Positions 12,501-23,923 of a DNA stretch of 64,000 nt are shown in pieces. The position numbers and the translations under genes are program-made. Numbering within the stretch: position 1 is the first letter of the stretch; each line of letters starts with the position of its first letter. The notes under the pieces are model-generated. The model saw only the letters and a list, made by a program, of their open reading frames with translations. It ran no database searches and was not told the origin of the DNA. Source of the DNA: Prunus persica (Eukaryota > Streptophyta > Magnoliopsida > Rosales > Rosaceae); NCBI RefSeq assembly GCF_000346465.2, contig NC_034013.1, positions 1,112,211-1,176,210 on the forward strand, written 5' to 3'.

Positions 12501-13113
12501 TGTACTTATTTTCTCTAATATTTGTCCTTATTATTTTTCATCAAATTTTTCGCGTTGGTTTTCGGATGTTGTCATTCTCTCTGCTGTATATTCTTACGAT
12601 GTTTGTTTAATAATAAAGCATCTTTCCCTAACAACAACAAAAATTTAATTATTTTAGCTAACACTTGCATGAAAATTGTCAGGTCACTTGTACGTAAAGA
12701 GCGACGTGTACGGTTTTGGTGTGGTATTATTGGAGATGCTAACAGGCTTAAGAGCCCTAGACAACAATCGACCCTCTCGTGAGCATAGTTTGGTGGATTG
12801 GTTAAGGCCTTCTCTTCACAAGAAGAAGGAGCTAAAGAAAATAATGGATCCAGGGCTTGGAGATCAATACCCATTAAAAGCTGCCTGCCAAGCAGCTGAG
12901 CTCATTCTAAAATGCCTAGAATCTGATCCGAAAAACAGACCCTCCATGGAGGAAGTTCTCGGAATTCTAGAAAAGATAAATGCCATTAAGGAAAAGCCAA
13001 AAACTGCAAAACCCAATGGCAGAGGACGGCCAGATGTACGTTCATCACCATCACCCCATCATTATACCCATCATCTTCATAGGTCTCCAAACTTTGGTCC
13101 ACGAGGAATGTAG
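9506..13113 (+). CDS. Receptor-like cytoplasmic kinase, subfamily VII (PBL/PIX type), 424 aa, 6 exons
   Basis: A serine/threonine kinase of the RLCK-VII type. Known members relay signals from plasma-membrane receptor kinases. Exons: 9506-9557, 9638-10035, 10392-10527, 10819-10952, 11064-11187, 12683-13113; the sum is 425 codons with stop, in frame. The N-terminus MGNC allows N-myristoylation (Gly2) and palmitoylation (Cys4), so membrane anchoring is likely. Kinase landmarks: glycine loop GEGGFG at residues 105-110, ATP-binding Lys136 (VAVKK), catalytic YRDFKASN with Asp230 (RD type, Tyr for His as is usual in this subfamily), DFG 248-250, APE 275-277. All catalytic residues are present, so it should be active. 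The C-tail is Ser/His-rich. Intron 2 starts GC, not GT (see findings). Intron 5 is 1.5 kb and AT-rich. An AATAAA lies at 13147-13152. The exact orthologue is not certain. Confidence 0.95.
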
Positions 13114-13307
13114 TGCCAGTGACCCCCGTCCAAATTTGTATCTTGTAATAAACTTTTATTTTTATTTTTTCTTTCTGGGGACTTTGTATACGGACCTGTA
13201 GACATTGAAATTTTAGTGAAATTTCACTAATTTTTGTCAATGGTAAGAAATTCAAGATTTGACTAGTCAAAGTTAACCCATTCAACTCTTGGGTCTCACA
13301 TAAAATA

Positions 13308-13313
13308 CACGTG
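13308..13313 (+). promoter_or_regulatory. G-box (CACGTG) upstream of the DUF2996/NdhV gene
   Basis: A perfect CACGTG lies 428 bp before the start codon at 13741. Between them, 13425-13550 holds several GGCCCA/TGGGCC-type motifs resembling plant site II elements. G-boxes bind bZIP and bHLH factors and are common in light-responsive promoters, which would suit a photosynthesis gene. The site could also belong to the 3' side of the kinase gene. Function is inferred from position only. Confidence 0.4.
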
Positions 13314-13740
13314 GCGCATGACTCTCACCAACACAAAGATGAGCGCCGGAGATAACGCATGTCAACATCTAAGGGCTCCATCAACAAATCAAATTATTTG
13401 TCAAAAATGTCAAAACAATTGCCCCTTTGTTAGGCCATATAGGCCCGGCCTGGCCCATTCAACTCTCAGGGCCAAAAATACTGTTATTGGGTTGGATTTA
13501 GGCCGACCGCTCTTTGCTGGCCCGGTCCGGCCCATTTTACAGGCCTAGTTTCCCCGGGTGCTTTTGTCGTTGGACACTTCACTTGGACTAGAAGCTAAGG
13601 ATTAGGAGGGTTATCCAAATTTAATCACTCGCACCTCGCGCCACACAGATCACAGACCCTTTCCACTTCCCACTCTCCACAGGCGGATTATCTCTCAACT
13701 GAATCCAATCCAACCTCGCAGAGGCAGAGGCAGAGCAACA

Positions 13741-16700
13741 ATGGCGGCCATAAGCTCTGTTGTAGGAACTGGAAGCGTGCCCCAAATCCAAAATCGTAGT
13801 GGCCTTGCCCCTTTCACCCCTTTACATATTTCCTTATTTTCTCCAACCAGGTATTTTCTTCTTTCTAATTTCAACTTATTAATTCTGTCCTCCTTAGAAA
13901 AAGTATGATGCTTTCAAGAAGTTTTCTTGTTTTTTATTTTGAATTTCATTTGGTTTGGGCTAGCAAGCCAAGCCAAGTTTGTTACGTTCAGCAAATCAAA
14001 TCCCTTGTACATGTTAGATTGTTTGAAATGAACGTTATGCTTTTGTTCCACCCTGGTTGGCTAATCGAACCCAGAAAAGAAAAAAAAAATTGAAGCGATG
14101 TTGGTTGGTAGCAATGATCACACACCTGCACTGCACTTTGTTGAAAAGCTCCTAAACGATTATAAATATGCCAAGTTTGGGTTCTCCTTTGAAAATTAAA
14201 TTATGTGTGAATGGGAAAATGATTAGTCAAAGATGACGGTTCAGAGTCGGGAATAGGTTGGGGAAATAGTTTCAAATCTAAAGAGTTGAGTTTTTGTGGG
14301 AATAGAGAGAAAATCAGATTGATAGTTTTAATTTCATGTCCTTAGTTTCCTTTTCTTCATAAAATTTCACACAAGGGTAACTGAGTATTATTTTTTAAAT
14401 ATAAAAAATATATGGGGTTGACCGAGTGGAAAATAGTTTCAAATATTAAACGAAAAGAAAAAGAATCTGAAATAAGAACAGAGGTTACTGCCTCAGTAGT
14501 ATTAGGCATGGATAACTCAATTGTTAATCCCTGTTAAGTTAACAGATAGCAGAGTAGAAACTGGAGATGACTGTTTTGGACAAAACGTGATAATGTAATT
14601 CGAAACCTACAGAGTGTTAGCGGGCTTGTAATGTAGTGCCTATCATAGTCATGTTCATGTCCAAATGGTGTTGAGTGTTTAACACGACTAGTAAACTGGC
14701 TGTGTTTCAGTTCAACGGACTTAACCTGAACATAACGTGTGTTGATAGTATGCTGCTCACTACCTATTTAACATGTTTAATAATTGTGTGGTGTTACTGT
14801 TGTGTAGAATGTTCCTTTATTATTCATTGAATTTAAATGATAACTTTCATTGATCTTCGGGCATTTTCTTGTCGGTGAAAGGCGTCTGCTTGAAGTTGGT
14901 GCTGGTAGGACATATACACCAAGTGCCATTGATGACAGAACTTCTTTTTGTTTATCCAAGCCTAAATTTGACAATGCCAGTGTAAGTAGGACACCTCAAA
15001 TTTCCTTCTGTTGATGCATTTTTTTCCCAATCTTGCATTGTGCGTCCTGTGTTGCACAGTTAGCTGGTGTGTTTGGATTTTTTTGTACAGTTACAGTATG
15101 TCTATGAAGTTTGTGCATTTATGATAACATATGATAATAGCCTTGAAGCATCAAAAGAAAAATGTAAATTGGCTTAATTCTCTAACCTTGTAGCTCTTGT
15201 TGGATGTGGATCCAAGATGAACAGTGCATTATCTCCTCTCCAAAACATTCTTGAAGAACTTTTGAATAGCCAACAAGAAAGAACAAGTTCCTCCTCTGAA
15301 AGCTCCTCTTCAAAATTGTTCTAATTTTGGTTGCTTTTGCTTTGGACCCTTGCTCAAAACAAAAGTACGAATTCCTAAATCCAACCATCCATTGACTCAT
15401 CCAATCCACATTTAAATCTGAGTCCTTTTATGCAACACATATTCTACCATCAGCCTTTACCTTGTTGTTTATAGCCTTAACTTTGGGACCAACTAGTTTT
15501 TATTACCACAACCCTAAAAAAAAAGGAGGCAACAACATAACATAACATAGTTTTCAATATGGGGTGATTTTGGATGGAGCGAAATCGAAGAATTTTTCAG
15601 GGTCATATAGGAGTACGGGTTGAGGAATTATGGGACAGAATTAAATTTTGGGCATCCCTTTGGGCTTCGGTTTCGGGGCAGTTCAAGGACTATCACTACT
15701 CTACCATCATGAGAGACATGATGGCAGTCTTAAGATGATTTTACTGAAGTTTTGTGTTTTTTATTTACATAATTTTTTCGATCTTAGTAGGTCAAACACT
15801 CTTTATTTTTGGTCTTCTTGTTTGATCGAAGATTTTTCCTCTTGATTATCAATACAATGTTTCTATTCAATATATATATATGGGGTGATATTATTTAGTA
15901 AATTCCAAATCACTTGCCATAGAATGAAAGATTTGAAACTGTTTTTTCTCATGCTGTGTTTCATCTGCTTTAGCAGCACACGGTAAGTAAACTGGTCACA
16001 TCTCAAAGAAATATTGTGTGCTCTGCTTTGCCAGAATCATCTACTTCTACTGGTAAGTTGTTCTATTTTCACAATTTATGGCAGGGATTCATTGCCTTCT
16101 GATTATCTGACACATTATACGGCAGCTTTGGTGAAAAGTGAACTCTTTTTGCCCCTTTTACGTACTAGTTGCTGCTGATACAAAGGAGGTAAAAACAGCT
16201 CAAAAGGCGGCTCCAGCAAAGCCTAAAGTTGCAGCGAAAGCTCCAGTCAAGCCATTGCCTCAAATGATGGAGGAGGATGTTATCCCGCAACTGAAAGCAA
16301 TACTTGAAACTCAAGATGAACTCTCTGACATTGAACTATCTTTTCAAGAAAACAAGGTCAGTTATCTACTTCTCTGTCTTTACTAGCATTATGTGTAACC
16401 TGAAGCCAATTATTACAAGTACACTACATTGATACTCTGGTTTGATTCGAAATGAATATAGCTGGAAGGTTTCTTTTTAAAAAAGGACATTCGGTATTCA
16501 TTTTGGGCCTTCTTTCCCAGTGGAGTCCTCACAGGTACGTCTTGCAAAGTTTATTAATAAGTTTATTAATGTTGTGTAGTGCACAATTAGAAAGAATGAA
16601 AAAACTGGTAAAGTTACTTTGTCGCTTGGCAAAATGTGCAGGGCCGAAAGGGTTTTCTCTGTCTTCCTATGGCCAAGGAGCGAGTACTGTTGAGCCTTTT

Positions 16701-16796
16701 CTCATTGATGAGAAGAAAATAACGGCAAAACATATTGTATTTTGGGTTGAAAAGCGTCTAGCAGCTCAAGGAATCATTCCGGTGTGGAAAGACTAA
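13741..16796 (+). CDS. ndhV: Chloroplast DUF2996 protein, probable NdhV subunit of the NDH complex, 233 aa, 6 exons
   Basis: Exons 13741-13850, 14882-14981, 15977-16052, 16169-16356, 16462-16534, 16642-16796; total 234 codons with stop, all junctions GT-AG and in frame. The first ~80 residues are Ser/Thr/Arg-rich without acidic clusters (MAAISSVVGTG...), as in a chloroplast transit peptide. An Ala/Lys/Pro linker (AAPAKPKVAAKAPVKP) follows, then a domain with DIELSFQENKLEG, YSFWAFFPSGVLTGPKGFSL and STVEPFLIDEKK...FWVEKRLAAQ. I recognise this as DUF2996, the fold of cyanobacterial and chloroplast NdhV, which stabilises the ferredoxin-binding side of the photosynthetic NDH complex in cyclic electron flow. 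The domain assignment is from memory of the family pattern and the NdhV name is less certain than the gene model. Exon 3 has a tandem NAGNAG acceptor. Intron 2 carries a LINE fragment. Confidence 0.8.
15569..15877 (+). mobile_element. Severely 5'-truncated L1-type LINE in intron 2 of the NdhV gene
   Basis: 309 bp that translate to the C-terminal end of a plant L1 ORF2 ([29 protein letters not shown]), followed by a stop-rich 3' UTR ending aatgtttctatt and a short (TA)n tail. A 12-bp exact target duplication atatggggtgat flanks it at 15557-15568 and 15878-15889. It lies in the sense orientation of the gene and far enough from the splice sites (exon 2 ends 14981, exon 3 begins 15977) to be tolerated. 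It is the same family as the copy at 26264-27130. Confidence 0.85.
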
Positions 16797-19389
16797 AACT
16801 CCTAAACGAGTTATTGACATTCATTTCCGATGTTGTAAAGTAATTAAGCAATGCATCCCTTTTCTGTTTTTATGAAAAATGGATGAATAATTTCATTATT
16901 GGCTTAATTGTCTCATTGGTATTTATGGGGATTGAGTATTCGGCATAGCTTGTGTAAACCACTTTTAATTCTGGCATTACTTACTTGTGACAATGTTTAT
17001 ATATTGCAGATTGACGTCTTCCTGGATGCAGATTGACGTGATCTTCTTGTATTGGATATAGCTAATTCACTTGTTAACTTTTCATGTAAATCATTTTCTT
17101 GCTGTAAAGAGGTAGCGACCTTGTACAACTGTAATTCTAGTCCTTTGTATATGATCAGATTCAGCAGCAGACTACTCAATTGATGCAGACAAAACAAATT
17201 GTTCCCAGTTTTTACAAGTTATGACCTTGTATGCACTGCATGTAGATGTCTTGACATTTATTAATAATGCACAATTATGAGACAATTAGTATATAATCGG
17301 CCTGCATGAAGGCCTTGGTTGATTGTAATTGAACGACTATCAATGTATGTTCGTAACACGTTGAAAATTTTGATCAGTGACCAAAATGCAAATCGGGTAC
17401 AAATTCATAGAAAGAAACCCTTAATAATTTGTCTTACAGTTGGAATGCCAGTGCCACAAGGTAAACTGAGAATCTTTAAAATGTTAAAATATTAAAACAT
17501 TCAAAGCCCATGCTCCTCTTTACCCACGTGAAAGCTTAAGTAATGAAGTGAATCATTTAAATCCAGTAATTAAACATAAGTAATTAAGAAATATGATTCC
17601 ACATGCTGCACGCTCTTCTCCATGCTGGCCTGGCCATGCTTTGCTTTTGGAAAGACTGCAATGCATATGCATGCTCCCTTTATATCATGCCTCAGTTTTC
17701 TTGTTTTTCTTTTCTTTATGAAATACGATTATAAAACTTTCCTTCCCTTGCCATATGGGCTATAGGCATGGGTGGGTGGTTTGTGTGTGATGGCTTGGCG
17801 CCGCATACACTAATCATTTCTATTATGATCAATAGTTTTCAAAGTGTTGATGTGAAATGTGATGAGATTAAGCATGTAGAGAAGTAAACAATAAAAATTA
17901 AATGTAAAAAATAAAGAATCTCAGGTGTTTTGACTGGGTTCAGACTTTGAGGTGGTTTCTTTCTTTTTTTCTTACCTTTTTTGTTTTTGTTTTTGGGATT
18001 ATGATTCACTTCATTGAAAGCCCAAAGCAGTGTGTGTCAAATAGGACTTTAAGGTGGTATGGTTTCATGAAAAGTGGATTGATCACTAGGGATGGAGTCT
18101 TGAGATCCTTTTGAGATTAATTTATAACATTTTAATGGCATTTACGTACCTTTTTTTTTGTTTTTTTTAAAATTTTAAAATCAAAGCATAACTTTATTCA
18201 AATTAGCTCTAAAGTTACAACCTAGAAATCTGAACCTCTAGGTGCTATTTAGCGCCTTCATTAAAACCTTGTTATAAAAAAAATTTGAAAACGGGAAAAA
18301 TCGGATAGAGAAAAAATAGTATCACATTGAAGGTCCAACATAATCTCGCATTTTATTATCATGTGAATGAGTTATTAGACTAATCACTCTGACTTTTGAA
18401 AAAAAAAAAAAAAAAATCACACTGACGTTATCAGTCTCATCTCATGGCCCGAGAGAGATGTATCAAGTACTCTAAAACACCATAATATGCACAAGCACAA
18501 GATTCCAGTATTACTTCTTGGCACATAATCCACAAGTCCCAATCATTTTGGCCCATACAAAATAATACAAGTTTGACGTTTGTGTGGCTTTCGTTGTAGT
18601 TAATGTGAGCGGGTTGTTTCGTCGCTTTCTGAGGGCAGCTATTGTGATGGAGGTGGTGGGGTGCGAGTTGACGGTTCAGCCATCAATGTCGCTTGAATGA
18701 GATTGAGAGGGAAGTGAGAGTATCGATAGTGACAAGTACACAGGGGAGCAAAGGTGATCTACGGAATGGAAGCATGGATTTATGGATCGACAAACGTCTA
18801 AATCTAGAAAAATAAATTATAATCTATCAGCAACTGGAATTCACTAGAAAATAGAAAAAATCTCTACATTTGATTAATAATATGAATAAACTGATTAATA
18901 CAATGAGTTTGCTTAAATAGAAAATCAAGAAACTCTAAAATCCTAGGAAATCCTAAGATCCAGAACATTCCTAAAACTTAACTAATAAGAAAAATAATTA
19001 AAATCTATATGCTAACTATAAGGAAAATAATAATAATACTCCCACACTTAATGAATCCGTCATGCTTTCAACATTGTGGAAGAAAAATAGGACTAAAATA
19101 ATGCGGGCCAATGTAGAATCTTTTTATTCTACATTTGTTAATGGAACTGTCATATGTGCTTACATGAGATTTATTTATTTATTTTTTTGACACTGAAGAA
19201 TGACAAGTTAGCCAGCATGTCACTTGTTTAAGCTAATTGTTATAATTTGTAATCACATTGATTATCAGTAAACACCAAATAAATCTCATAGAAGTAGCCC
19301 ACATTGTGTGAATCACACAAATAATGTGTTTTGTATAAGTTAATAATCGAATCAACTTCTTTTTAATTGGTCAAGATAGTATACTAATC

Positions 19390-19640
19390 TCTTCAATCTT
19401 GGTGGAATCAGATGCTCAAGCTGTCATTACTCAATTGGAGAAAGATGAGGAGGATCTTGCATTAGATGGCAACCTCATTGAAGAAGTGAAGGGGTGTTTT
19501 AATCAATCTGAGAATAGATTTCTGTCTCTTTTATTCCTAGATATTGTAATATTGTTGCTCACAAATTCGAATATAATGTTTTCTAGTTTTCGTTTTAACC
19601 AATTTAGCATTGTTGAGAAATTCAAACCCTTTCTTTTAAT
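19390..19640 (+). pseudogene. Fragment of a LINE-type RNase H-like (RVT_3) domain
   Basis: Reads VESDAQAVITQLEKDEEDLALDG and, after a +1 shift near 19525, FIPRYCNIVAHKFEYN. This is the pattern of the RNase H-like domain carried by plant non-LTR elements and related host sequences (ESDxxxVI...G...I...CNxxAHxxA). The fragment is short, frameshifted and without flanking features, so the origin is tentative. Confidence 0.45.
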
Positions 19641-20514
19641 TACCTACATCCAAATGGAGCCTAATCCTATATTTTGGGAGAGATTTGAAACTGAATATAT
19701 GCTTATGGTTAAGTAAACTCTAAAGGCCATGTATAATTGTATTTATATGCATCTAATTACAAATTAGCGTGTGGCAATCTTTGCAATACTTTTGCATCAT
19801 CAATCGAGGCATGCCGGTGCCGCGGAGGGTGATGATTATATCCAATGAGTGTCAATCATGAACCTGAATGGCTCTCTCTTTCTTTTTCTTTTTCTTTTCT
19901 TCTCAACTTAAAACAGTTGAGCCTAATCTAGCTAACAATCCCAAAAGGCCCCTACCTCCGCGAGTGTGATTCTCTCCCATTCATTAGCACTGCTGCGCTG
20001 ACTGAGTGAGTGAGTGAGTGAGCCAACTCATCACCATCATTAGTCCCACCAACATACCTTTTTAATTTGGCCAACTCACTGTTAAATATGCATGCCTTAC
20101 TTAACTAATACATTCTCTCTTTCTCATTAGATTCTTCATGAACATGCAGCTCTGTATATTTTACTCAGTTGTTCATTCATCCCAATTCTACTTCTATATT
20201 ATTAAGCACACAATCATCACTAGTTACTGAGTTGACCGTATATGTATTCATTTTTATAATAGTTAATGTGCATCGACTTTAAATGATAAATTTACATACA
20301 TATCAACAATTAATAAACAAGATATATAACTATTTTAAAGATACGTAAGCGCGTTCATATATGACTAAATGACCAAGTTGTTTATATTTTTCGGTAATAG
20401 CCTATAAATGGAAGAACTCTAATCCTCTTTTTTTATATTTTTTCTTTTTATAAAGTTACTTCCAAAGAAGCAATAGCATTTTTTAAAAGCTAAATGGGAC
20501 TTGGTTATTTGTAG

Positions 20515-20650
20515 TTCGTATTTTCCAACATTCTTATTCGAGTGTCCACTGCATCAAGGAAATTATATATCGTTACAACCAAGTGATTCGTGTTTTCCAA
20601 CATCCTTGTTCAAATGCTCGCTGCATCAGGGAATAACATATCGTTACAAC
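20515..20650. repeat. Two-copy tandem repeat, 72-bp period
   Basis: Copy 1 begins ttcgtattttccaac at 20515 and copy 2 begins ttcgtgttttccaac at 20587; both run to tatcgttacaac. The copies differ at scattered positions (for example gtgtccactgcatca against atgctcgctgcatca), so the duplication is old. No coding or element association was seen. Confidence 0.7.
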
Positions 20651-23600
20651 TAATTACATGCAAAAGAATATAAAAGACACGCCATTGATGTAATGCATGC
20701 CGACCCATCTTCAATTTCAACCACAAGAAGTAGAAGTACTTGATTTGCTCATACATTACATAAGCAAATTTGTTTCTTTTCAATCATCTCTCTGTCGTGT
20801 CTAGCTACAAGGGGGGCTTTGCTTTAAGCGAAAGTTTTGACCTTTACACTTGCGCAGGAAATTAAATTGCGTGCAGAAAGTTGCTTCCACACCATCTTTA
20901 TTTCATGCATATTTTAGGAGAAAATGAGGTGCACTCGTAAATAGTGCTTAAGCTTAAATGGGCCATGATCATGAATTCATCAGTTCTAGTTCTAGTGAAC
21001 TATAATATATACCCTCATCATCTCCCTGTCCACATTTGAATTCGCATCATGTACCTATATATCCCAAATCATGAAACGTTTTCTGATTTTTTCTAAAATT
21101 TAAAGGCTAGGAAATTTGTATTTACTTTGAATGATGCTATGTACGCAACAAAAACAACAAACCAATCAACGTTAACCCTAGAACAAGAGAGTTGAGAAAA
21201 TTTTCAAGGTTTATTTGATAAGTCTAATTGTAGCTCAAAAAGTTTATTAAATATTCATACCAAACCAAAAATGAAAACGGAAATACTCGAATCTAAAATA
21301 TTGAAAACAGAAATGTCCGTATGTCATGACATAAATAGAGTTAAGTTTTGTTCGTCTCATCGCTCCCTTCAAAACGACATATTATAATCTCAAATCAGAC
21401 CCAACTTCAGAAATTAAAAACTGGTATTTTGGTTGGGCTTTTGCCTAGGGCTACATGAACTGAGCTGCTAATTACTATCGTACATCAGTATGCCATCATG
21501 AAATGGATGACTTTAAACGTGCTTCATTACTACTATAGGACCCTTTTTAATTTATTTTAGATGACATTCATTTTGGTACTAGAGATTCAATTATATATAA
21601 TTAGATTAATTCAATATATTACAAGTACATTCTAAATGATGAAGCGTGTAAGGAATGTAAATGAGCTGAACTGGCAATTGGAGTAGGTAACATGGATTTG
21701 TTACTAAATATAATTAATAGCTTCTTTTTTTTGTCATTGTTGACAAAGTGGACTTCAATTAAGAGGACTAGACGAGCTTCTCTACATATAAGGGTGAAAT
21801 CGTCTAACTAACCGAGAATCAAGCGTGCATTTAATGATAAGTAAAATGGAGAAAATAAGTTATTAAATAATTCAATATGTATATAAAAGTGCCCACTGAA
21901 GGCTGATTAGTGATTGAGATCCTGCATATCCATGGATTGGATTGTTGATGGAAGACACTCGATGTCTCTTCAGGCTTTATATGTGATGAACTATAATAAA
22001 TCCAATTGTCCAGCAAGATGTCAAATACAATTTTATGGTCAAAACCCAATTAATAACGAAAATGCAGCTATCCAATTTTGGGGTTTCTGGTCCCATCTCC
22101 ATAAACAATCCACCTCGGCTGTGTACAATTGTAGTTGGTGCTGGGAGCCACAGTGGGGTGGTTGTGGATTTAGAATGCGGTTCTTTGTTAATGCTACTTA
22201 ACCTACCAATGCTCCTGTGCTGTGACGTACTTAAATTGTAACCATGATCCTTGAATTATATTTTCGTATCTGAATTTCAATAAAAGTTGGGTTTGAAATT
22301 TAAAATTCGGGAAAAAAGAGGTATTTAGTTATATAATAAACAAACTCAAAAAAATATGTTCATGCCATTTTGGGAAGATGTGAAGCTCCTTGGAGCGTCA
22401 AAACCTTTATGTTCAATATTCAACTCTTCTTCAGCTCCTTTGACCAATTTGACCGAATTCAATTGAATTTATTGAGACATGTACAACGTACATTGATGGG
22501 TATTAGTTTGATTGGTTCAGCTTTTTAGTGTGTTCTCAAGTGGTCATGTGTTTAAGTCCCTATAGTATTATCGTGTGTGTGAGTTTTCTCCTCTCTTCTT
22601 ACTAATTGTGCAACGAGAAAAAAAGAATCATTTTGAATTCACAAAAACAACTTTATTTATTAACGCTTCCAAATAAAATATTTTTCATGGTGGATAACAA
22701 AGAGATTCAATTTCGAAAAATACAAAAGAGATTTTAATTTTCAGTTAATCAGTATTAGATAAAAAAATATTTATCATGGTTCAATATCAAATTCAATAAA
22801 TTTGACAGTAAATGAAAACCCAATACAATCATTTTCTTCATTTTGTAATTTTATCAGCACAATATATTTATTTATTTATAGTTCATAACACCGCAGGATT
22901 GTACGGTAAAAAAAATCAATACTAGTATGAAATCTACCAGAAAAGAGAAAAAAGAATATAAAGTATTTGTCATTTAATTTCCGACGTTTCAAAATTAATA
23001 TTTTAAAAAGTTTCTACACTAATTAGGAAGTGAAAATGCATGAAGCAAAAAAAGAATGTGAATATTACTGGACTAACTTGTAAAATAATCTTACAAAAAA
23101 GAAATTTAAAAAAAAAACCAGCTAAAAAAAAAAACCATAAATTTGTGAAAAAGGAAAATAAAATAAACTACATCACACATTGACCAAAAAAAAAAAAAAC
23201 AATGAGACACGTCTTTATCAGTTAACAACCGCACTCAATACAAAGCCACAGACACCTTACTTGCTGCTGTGTGAAAGATTTGTGCACTTTCACACACATT
23301 ATTCAAACCCTTCTGTTCTGTTTTGTTTCTTCTCTCACTCACTTCCAAATTCCATTTCCAAAACCACCCCCCTTTCCAAAACGGACTTCTTTCCAAATTG
23401 ACCTCTAATCCCCACGTAAATAAATAATTAATTTCCTTCGCCTAGCTCTAACCTTGAAACGTCAGCGTATCATCGACTTACTAAACAGCCACATCCACAG
23501 TTTCGATTTCATCTGAATTTACCAAAACAACCTCGCCGCCCCCTCTTCCCCCTTCCCCAAAGGGGGCCAAGTCCTTCAAATCATTGATAACACGACGCTC

Positions 23601-23738
23601 CGACAAACCAGCCGAAAGCAAGGCCATAATCGTAAATATAGGCTTTGGGGCCTTGGTTTAGCTGCCCCTTGAACATCGTGAGAGTGAAGAAGTTTGCCAA
23701 CGTCAAAGAGGACTGTTATCCCACCCAGTCAGCAGTAG

Positions 23739-23747
23739 CTATAAATA
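23739..23747 (+). promoter_or_regulatory. TATA box of the NPC1 gene
   Basis: ctataaata stands 177 bp before the start codon at 23924 and is followed at about +10 to +40 by a CT-rich tract, a common plant layout of TATA box then pyrimidine-rich leader. The transcription start is expected near 23770. Prediction from sequence only. Confidence 0.6.
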
Positions 23748-23750
23748 CTC

Positions 23751-23782
23751 TCTCTTTCTCCCTCTCTCTCTCTCTCTCTCAC
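23751..23782 (+). repeat. CT microsatellite in the NPC1 5' leader
   Basis: A mostly (CT)n run interrupted by ttt and cc lies just after the TATA box. Such tracts are frequent in plant 5' UTRs and are polymorphic. Confidence 0.75.
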
Positions 23783-23923
23783 TCTCACACATACAAATAC
23801 AAAATTAAACGCGCATATACGCATACACAAACGCTTTTGCGCAGATCGTCGTCTTCCACATTCGCTCTGAGCGGTACTGGACTGGACTGGACTGTACTGG
23901 ATTGAGCTCGTACGCTGAGGAGA

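Larger units (their letters stand above)
16797..23738. other. Intergenic region between the NdhV and NPC1 genes
   Basis: About 6.9 kb of AT-rich DNA with no intact gene. Supported content: the NdhV 3' UTR (from 16797), a RNase H-like fragment near 19400, and a two-copy 72-bp repeat at 20515-20650. The small frames near 21914-22241 contain Cys/Trp-rich stretches but no family I recognise. The rest shows nothing beyond simple A/T runs. Confidence 0.6.

Noticed and set aside
16452..16796. Apparent frameshift in NdhV between exons 4 and 6
   Set aside because: The conceptual ORF there is in the wrong frame; with exon 5 at 16462-16534 the reading YSFWAFFPSGVLT joins GPKGFSL in frame.
21831..22241. 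Overlapping small frames with Cys/Trp-rich peptides
   Set aside because: No family recognised, no intron or start evidence, and overlapping frames compete; not enough to call a gene.
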